From: Fallopia convolvulus
Taxonomy: Eukaryota; Streptophyta; Magnoliopsida; Caryophyllales; Polygonaceae
DNA length: 64,000 bases
Direction of reading: 5' to 3'
Assembly: GCA_964016875.1 (NCBI GenBank)
Contig: OZ024733.1
Coordinates: forward strand, 21,123,324 to 21,187,323
Below are positions 59,501 to 64,000 of this stretch, in pieces. The translations under genes were made by a program, and so were the position numbers. Positions within the stretch are counted from its first letter, which is position 1. Each line of letters starts with the position of its first letter. The notes below the pieces were generated by a model, which was given only the letters and a program-made list of their open reading frames with translations, searched no databases and was not told where the DNA came from.

Positions 59501-59714
59501 TACAATAAATATTTCCAAGAATCCTATGCATCATTCTAGAACCAAATATATAGATATTCGACATCATTTCTTAAGAGATAATGTTGAAAAAGGTTTCATA
59601 AAGATGGATCATTGTAGGACTGAAAATCAAGTGGCAGATATTTTTACCAAGGCTTTGGACAGAAAACCCTATGAGCATCTGAGGATGTTGCTAGGAATGA
59701 TTTCCTTGGAGTAA
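56530..59714 (+). pseudogene. Copia E pol: protease, integrase, reverse transcriptase, RNase H
   Basis: Protease lies at 56540-56620 with ILDSGRSCHMTGNE (Arg where Cys is usual), frame-broken into integrase. Integrase: zinc region WHRRFGHANHRGIHKL and CEECVKGKQ, core RMDLCGPM, IRSDNGTEF and QNGIAESKN. RT: WVFRNKRDDTGAVTRNKARL, DVKTAFLNGYLQEEVY, catalytic YVDDIIFGS. RNase H: GFLDADFAGHLVDRKSTSG, LSTAEAEYVAAAACCSQ, HHFLRDNVEKGFIKM, DIFTKAL. The order protease-integrase-RT-RNase H defines Ty1/copia, and the sequence type fits SIRE. A one-base frameshift near 57880 separates integrase from RT, and each half is otherwise open for 540-600 codons. Pol ends at TAA 59712-59714. Confidence 0.92.
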
Positions 59715-59767
59715 ACAAGTCCCGGTCCTTTATTCTCCCAGTGCCTGACTAAAGACGTATGATGAGG

Positions 59768-61160
59768 TATTTTTCGTGGTCGTTGATACCTATCAAAGAA
59801 ACCTAACTTAACCAACTCAGTAGAGCGGTAAGTAAGGGTCGATCCCACAGAGACTCGTGTATTTATGTAATTACTTAGGTGCCAAGTAACTAATATGGAG
59901 GTTTTCACAATGATTATCTAATCTACTATGCAAATAGAAATAAATATGAATGCAAGGATGATTTGAATATATGAGAGACAAACGTGTTCAACTAGTTAAA
60001 TCCATCATGATATTGATTCGTTAATCATCGATTCTCTTGATTCTCTTCTCACTTGAATAATCTATTGTGGATAGTGATCCTACTAAGGATTAAGACCCGA
60101 ACTTCATATATAGTTGATAGAACAACCAGTCTAACAACCCTAATTAAATAATAACCTAGAAGACCTTCTAGATTCAATTAAATAACAGCATGACGATTCA
60201 AGTTATCAATAGAAACAAACAACTTAGAGCAACCAGACATCTAAGTGACTTGTGAATTTATTCCCTACTTTAATCAACTTGTCCAACCGGTACTAAATTA
60301 ATTAAAGTATACTCTTGATCAAATTAACTCCGACCGGTAATTAATCAGATTCAGTTGTAAATTAACCTAGGAATTCAATTAGGTAGCTAATCTAACAAAA
60401 CCCTAGAATAATTCTGATTCAATTAAGCACAGGGAATAATTCCTATTCAAGTTTGTTGAGAATCAATCAAATCTCACAACTACATACAAATCATGACTTC
60501 CATAACTAGCCAAACACAAGAGAAATTAGCAATGCATAATTAAATTGAAATCAAACTTACAAAGGTTTCAAAGTCTTCCTTGAGAGAAAACCCTAGCCTC
60601 CAAAAGTATGATAAAAGTTATCAGAAAATAATCTAACATAAAGTATTTATATGCTCCTAAAAATATCCTCAAACACTATATCTTAAACCTCATACTCGGA
60701 TAACACAAGCCCAAAAACCAAAATGCCAAAGCCCAAAACCAATCTCGGCCCAAAACACTTGCTCGCTGAAAACTTCCGAATGCGCGGCTTCGACACCAGA
60801 AAGCGCGGCCGCGCTTTCTCTTGCAATCCCGCGCTTTCCCCATTCAGTTGGAATTGCGCGGCTTCGTTGCTCGGCTTCAGCCCGAGCACTTGGCTTGTCT
60901 TTGGCTTGTCTTCTTCCTTGCTTTGGCTCTTCTCCTAACATGTCCTAGCTCTCTTGGCTCCTTTGCCTCGTCCATCACCACCATGATCCATCTGTACTCG
61001 CCCCGCTATTGCTCCTTAACCTAAAAACCTGTAAAACCGAGCAAACCAACGCATAATACCCGATAACACAAAAACCTAAAAACTACATAAAAACTAACCT
61101 AAAACTAACTAAAACATATATAAAACATGCATCTAAACTACTCCTATATGCGAGCTATCA
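59768..61160 (-). mobile_element. Element F (Athila-like) 3' LTR, left edge approximate
   Basis: On the minus strand the LTR begins TGATAGCTCGCATATAGG at 61160, directly after the purine tract. Toward the left it contains the familiar plant LTR wording CGACCCTTACTTACC near 59830. A GC-rich palindrome-like patch (60780-60860, AAAGCGCGGCCGCGCTTT) lies inside. The copia E pol stop is only about 50 bp to the left, so F appears inserted in the copia E 3' region. The matching 5' LTR lies beyond the window. Confidence 0.65.
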
Positions 61161-62796
61161 AATTCCCCCATGCTTAACCCTTGCTTGTCCTCAAGCAAGA
61201 CATAAATCCAATCACACCATAGAAATACAATCATATCCATCTCAAGTCAAACAAACATTTCACATATAATTGAAAACCTAACCAAGACTTCCTAACATGC
61301 ATCATCATAAGCATAGAGCAAAGACCATTCATTCATTCTAGACCTCACCAAGGTATATGTGTTTGCACTCAAACTCTCAAGTGTTTAAAGACGTGTTTCA
61401 CTCAAAATCAACCATGAAAACTAGACTACCATATGCTTGCATAAGAGTTCTAAATCTCCACCGCTGGGGATCAAATACATAACAAAAATCAAGAGGTCTT
61501 TTTAAAGCTTGTAATGGGGCCAAGGTAAAGAGAAATTAGGAAGGGATCATATTTGGCTTGTGGTGCTAAATCCGGGATAAAAAACTAATCCTAACCCAAA
61601 ATTCAACACTTTTTCTCATAACACTTCCCAACTTCACTCTTAACTCCATACATTTACACTTAAACACTTTGCTTCTCCTTTTTTTCTTCTTTTGCCTCTT
61701 TTCAACTCTTTTTTTGCTTTGTTCATGAAGACTATTAACAATTCAAGCAATTTTTTTTCTTGCTTTGCAACAAACATCTTCATCTTCATTTTTTTTTTCA
61801 CTTTGAAACTAAGAGTTGTATTTTCTCTTTTTCCACCTTTTCCTCCAACTCCCCCATACTTGCATCAAACTCACACAAAACACAACATAACCTAAAGTCC
61901 TAAATCCCGGATTATGGGTCAAGCTTATTAGGCTAGGAATCATTTTGTGGAGCTAATAAAAACAGGCTAAAAGCTCAAAGAAATAGGGGTGTCAAAACAT
62001 GGATCTTGTAGGGTAGGAAGGGAAATAATAGGCTAATAAGAAACAATTGCCTCAATCATTTTAATGTCATGCATTCAATCATATAAAGCAGCCTTGAAAT
62101 AGAGTATTAACACAAGTTCTAGAGCTAGATAATCATGGTGATACACTCAAGAATGTAGAGAACAAATAATCATGAAAGACCAAAAATATCTCACAAGGCT
62201 AATTGTTGTCTAGAACTTCAGAATGAATCAAATACTCAAGCTAAATACATGCTCCATCCTATAATCAAGGTAATCAATCAATGATCATGCTCATATCATA
62301 TCAACTTCAGCATATCATGCAAATCATGGGTTAGAACTTATACTTAGAATTGAAAAACAAGAGGAATCAAACAATGGGGAAATAGGATCCTAAATGCAAT
62401 ATTTTTGTATTTTTTCTAATTTTTTTCTGATTTTTTTTTCATTTTTCAAGATTTTAATCAATGCATGCAAAAATTTTAAATATGACCTAAACTAATGCAA
62501 ACTATATGTAATGCAAACAAGTAATTCCCTTCCCCCATGCTTAAAACACACTTTGTCCCCAAAGTATAGTAAAAAGTAAAGAGAAGAGAAAAACTCACAA
62601 AAACTCTAGTGATCCGGGTAAGATGGTGGGAAATCCGACGGTGGTGGTTCTTCGGGTTATCAATCTTCAGACCTGGAACATCTAATACACACACAAAACT
62701 ACCTAAAAAGCAAAAGATTATAACTGAAAAACAAAACTACTCTAAGCCTTGGGTTGCCTCCCAAGAAGCGCTTATTTAACGTCATTAGCTTGACCC
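61161..62796 (-). other. Element F polypurine tract and 3' untranslated region
   Basis: On the minus strand CTTGCTTGAGGACAAGCAAG is followed by GGTTAAGCATGGGGGAATT and the LTR. This wording precedes the LTR in many plant Athila/Tat-type elements. Further right, AGCGCTTCTTGGGAGGCAAC (62750-62775) is another stock phrase of this group, normally found after the coding region. Between them lie T-rich tracts (61675-61810, 62400-62450) and no gene. About 1.6 kb separates the ORF from the LTR, with no pol. Confidence 0.7.
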
Positions 62797-63978
62797 TTAG
62801 AATGGGTTGACAAGATTAGACATTGTCAATGCCCTTAATAACCTGTCAAAGCCTTGTGCACACATCTCAGAAAAGCATAAGTAACACATTGATAAATCAA
62901 TTAAGCATAATATAACATTCAAAGACCGTTTTAATTTATCAAACATGTGTGCCCAATTTTCATGAGGTGGCATTTGTTCAAAGAAATTCAGCACAAGTGG
63001 TGGCTTTAGAAAATACTTACAGTATGAATCAAAGCACTTGTCAGCAATACCACTTTTATCCAAGATGAACTCCATATATTCTTCATCTTTCACCTTGTGT
63101 TGTAGACTTGGCTTCTCATCTTGTAACTCCATAAGCTCCTGATGTGAGAAGGTTGGGAAATTGAAGCATGGGATGTCAAGGCCTAACATAGGGCACACCA
63201 TGACAACGGGAGACTTAATAGATGCATCATGTTGATTTTCTCCCTCATGGCTGTCTACTTCATCAGCAAAGAAGTCATCATGGTCGACAAAAGAGTCTTC
63301 TTCCAAAACCACAAAACCCTCAAGCAATTTACTCCACATGAGTGAAGATGATTCAGGCACCCTAAGCTCTGTAAGAATCTCTATGCCAGCACAGCCTTCC
63401 TTTGGCTCTGTGATAATTTGCTCAACTTGCCTTGTAGGTGAAAATTCATATTGAGCATCAACTTCATCATCATAACCATCATCAAGTGTCTTAGATTGCT
63501 CCTCAACTTGAATCTGAATATCTGACTCTTGATTGTTTGATTCCAACGTGATTCCACCACTTCTTCCACACAACTCAAAAGGGCATGATATTGTGGGATG
63601 AAAACTTGAAGAACAAGACTCACAGTGCTCATTGATTATAGCATCCGCCCCTTTGGAGAGATCCTTGATTATATCCTCAAGAGACGTATCAATCGACTGG
63701 GGTGGTTGGGAAGATGATTCGACCAAAAAGCTCTGATGGCTCATGAAACATAAGAAATCCCAGCATTCCTCGGGTCCCATAAACAAAAGCCTCTCATTGC
63801 TCATGTAGTCAGCTAATCCCCTTGTCTCAAGATTCATACCATAGATAACTTCCATGTTCACCTCTCCATCACTGTATCGTATTCCCCAAGTACCAAATTC
63901 AAATACATGGTCTTGAAATCTTGAAAAATAGTCATGGAAGTGTTCATCCTGCAACTGTCTACAATCGAACAAAGCCAT
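62797..63978 (-). CDS. Element F ORF: gag-like N-terminus with unrecognised C-terminal region
   Basis: 393 codons from ATG 63978 (MALFDCRQLQDEHFHDYFSR); an in-frame stop lies just upstream. Residues about 10-90 (FSRFQDHVFEFGTWGIRYSD, VIYGMNLETRGLADYMSNER, GPEECWDFLCFMSHQSF) have the layout of the gag capsid region of Athila-type elements: a short helix, a Y-G-L turn, then a W-containing helix. The middle is acidic and Ser-rich, with EHCESCSSSFHPTISCPFEL. The C-terminal third is hydrophobic and Cys-rich (LNVILCLIDLSMCYLCFSEM). No zinc knuckle, protease or RT is present. The element therefore looks like a gag-only, pol-less retrotransposon needing a partner. The gag call rests on pattern memory. 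Confidence 0.55.
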   Translation of the reverse strand: MALFDCRQLQDEHFHDYFSRFQDHVFEFGTWGIRYSDGEVNMEVIYGMNLETRGLADYMSNERLLFMGPEECWDFLCFMSHQSFLVESSSQPPQSIDTSLEDIIKDLSKGADAIINEHCESCSSSFHPTISCPFELCGRSGGITLESNNQESDIQIQVEEQSKTLDDGYDDEVDAQYEFSPTRQVEQIITEPKEGCAGIEILTELRVPESSSLMWSKLLEGFVVLEEDSFVDHDDFFADEVDSHEGENQHDASIKSPVVMVCPMLGLDIPCFNFPTFSHQELMELQDEKPSLQHKVKDEEYMEFILDKSGIADKCFDSYCKYFLKPPLVLNFFEQMPPHENWAHMFDKLKRSLNVILCLIDLSMCYLCFSEMCAQGFDRLLRALTMSNLVNPF

Positions 63979-64000
63979 AGATTAGTAGCACGGGTGTTAT

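Overview
This window reads as nuclear, intergenic, repeat-dominated DNA of a flowering plant, most likely a eudicot. The evidence is plant Ty3/gypsy lineages (Tekay/Del-like, CRM-like, Reina-like, Tat-like and Athila-like), a SIRE-type Ty1/copia element, CACTA and Mutator-like transposons, tRNA-iMet primer binding sites and a fragment of the plastid-division gene FtsZ2. I found no intact host gene, no rRNA, no functional tRNA and no prokaryotic-style operon. Nearly everything is mobile DNA, mostly broken and repeatedly nested.

Layout, left to right. 1-3094 holds unassigned DNA, a 30-bp tandem repeat and a minus-strand Tat-lineage pol remnant. 3104-6688 is a block of truncated Tat LTR, shared flank, gypsy C pol 3' end (split by a 1.24-kb Mutator-like element with a 10-bp target duplication) and gypsy C LTR. 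6689-13217 is the internal region of gypsy C (plus strand, CRM-like, broken gag-pol). 13218-14858 repeats the Tat leader/LTR and flank. At 14859-44315 a very large minus-strand Tekay-like element (gypsy A, 3.85-kb LTRs, target duplication TTTAC) is inserted into gypsy C. Gypsy C resumes at 44316 and ends with its second 829-bp LTR (44652-45480).

Inside gypsy A, the left LTR is split by a CACTA element (15070-18190) that carries a perfect (ACA)252 microsatellite in place of the transposase catalytic core. It is split again by about 12.9 kb made of a duplicated gypsy A pol fragment and a TIR-type transposon remnant with GGCGGTT-type subterminal repeats. That remnant carries two FtsZ2 exons with their intron, a young Reina-like gypsy B (22930-27983) and a 460-bp foldback MITE. 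The gypsy A internal region (33627-40462) still shows integrase, RT-RNase H, gag-protease and an extra acidic reading frame upstream of gag.

Right of gypsy C there is low-complexity DNA, a copia gag remnant interrupted by an inverted gypsy C fragment, an AT-rich candidate Helitron (49883-52662), a SIRE-like copia element (about 53600-59714 and beyond) and an Athila-like pol-less element (about 59768 to the window end) inserted into the copia 3' region.

Order of events inferred from nesting and LTR similarity judged by eye: Tat and gypsy C are oldest (C LTRs roughly 96-97% alike), then gypsy A (about 2.4% different over the first 209 bp of its LTRs), then the CACTA in A. Gypsy B is youngest (3 differences in 359 bp). 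No element is clearly autonomous. I did not find a convincing new biological system. The most interesting items are the FtsZ2 capture, the giant microsatellite, the extra gypsy A reading frame, the tRNA-like Pol III motif in the gypsy A LTR and the RNase H-deleted yet recently inserted gypsy B.
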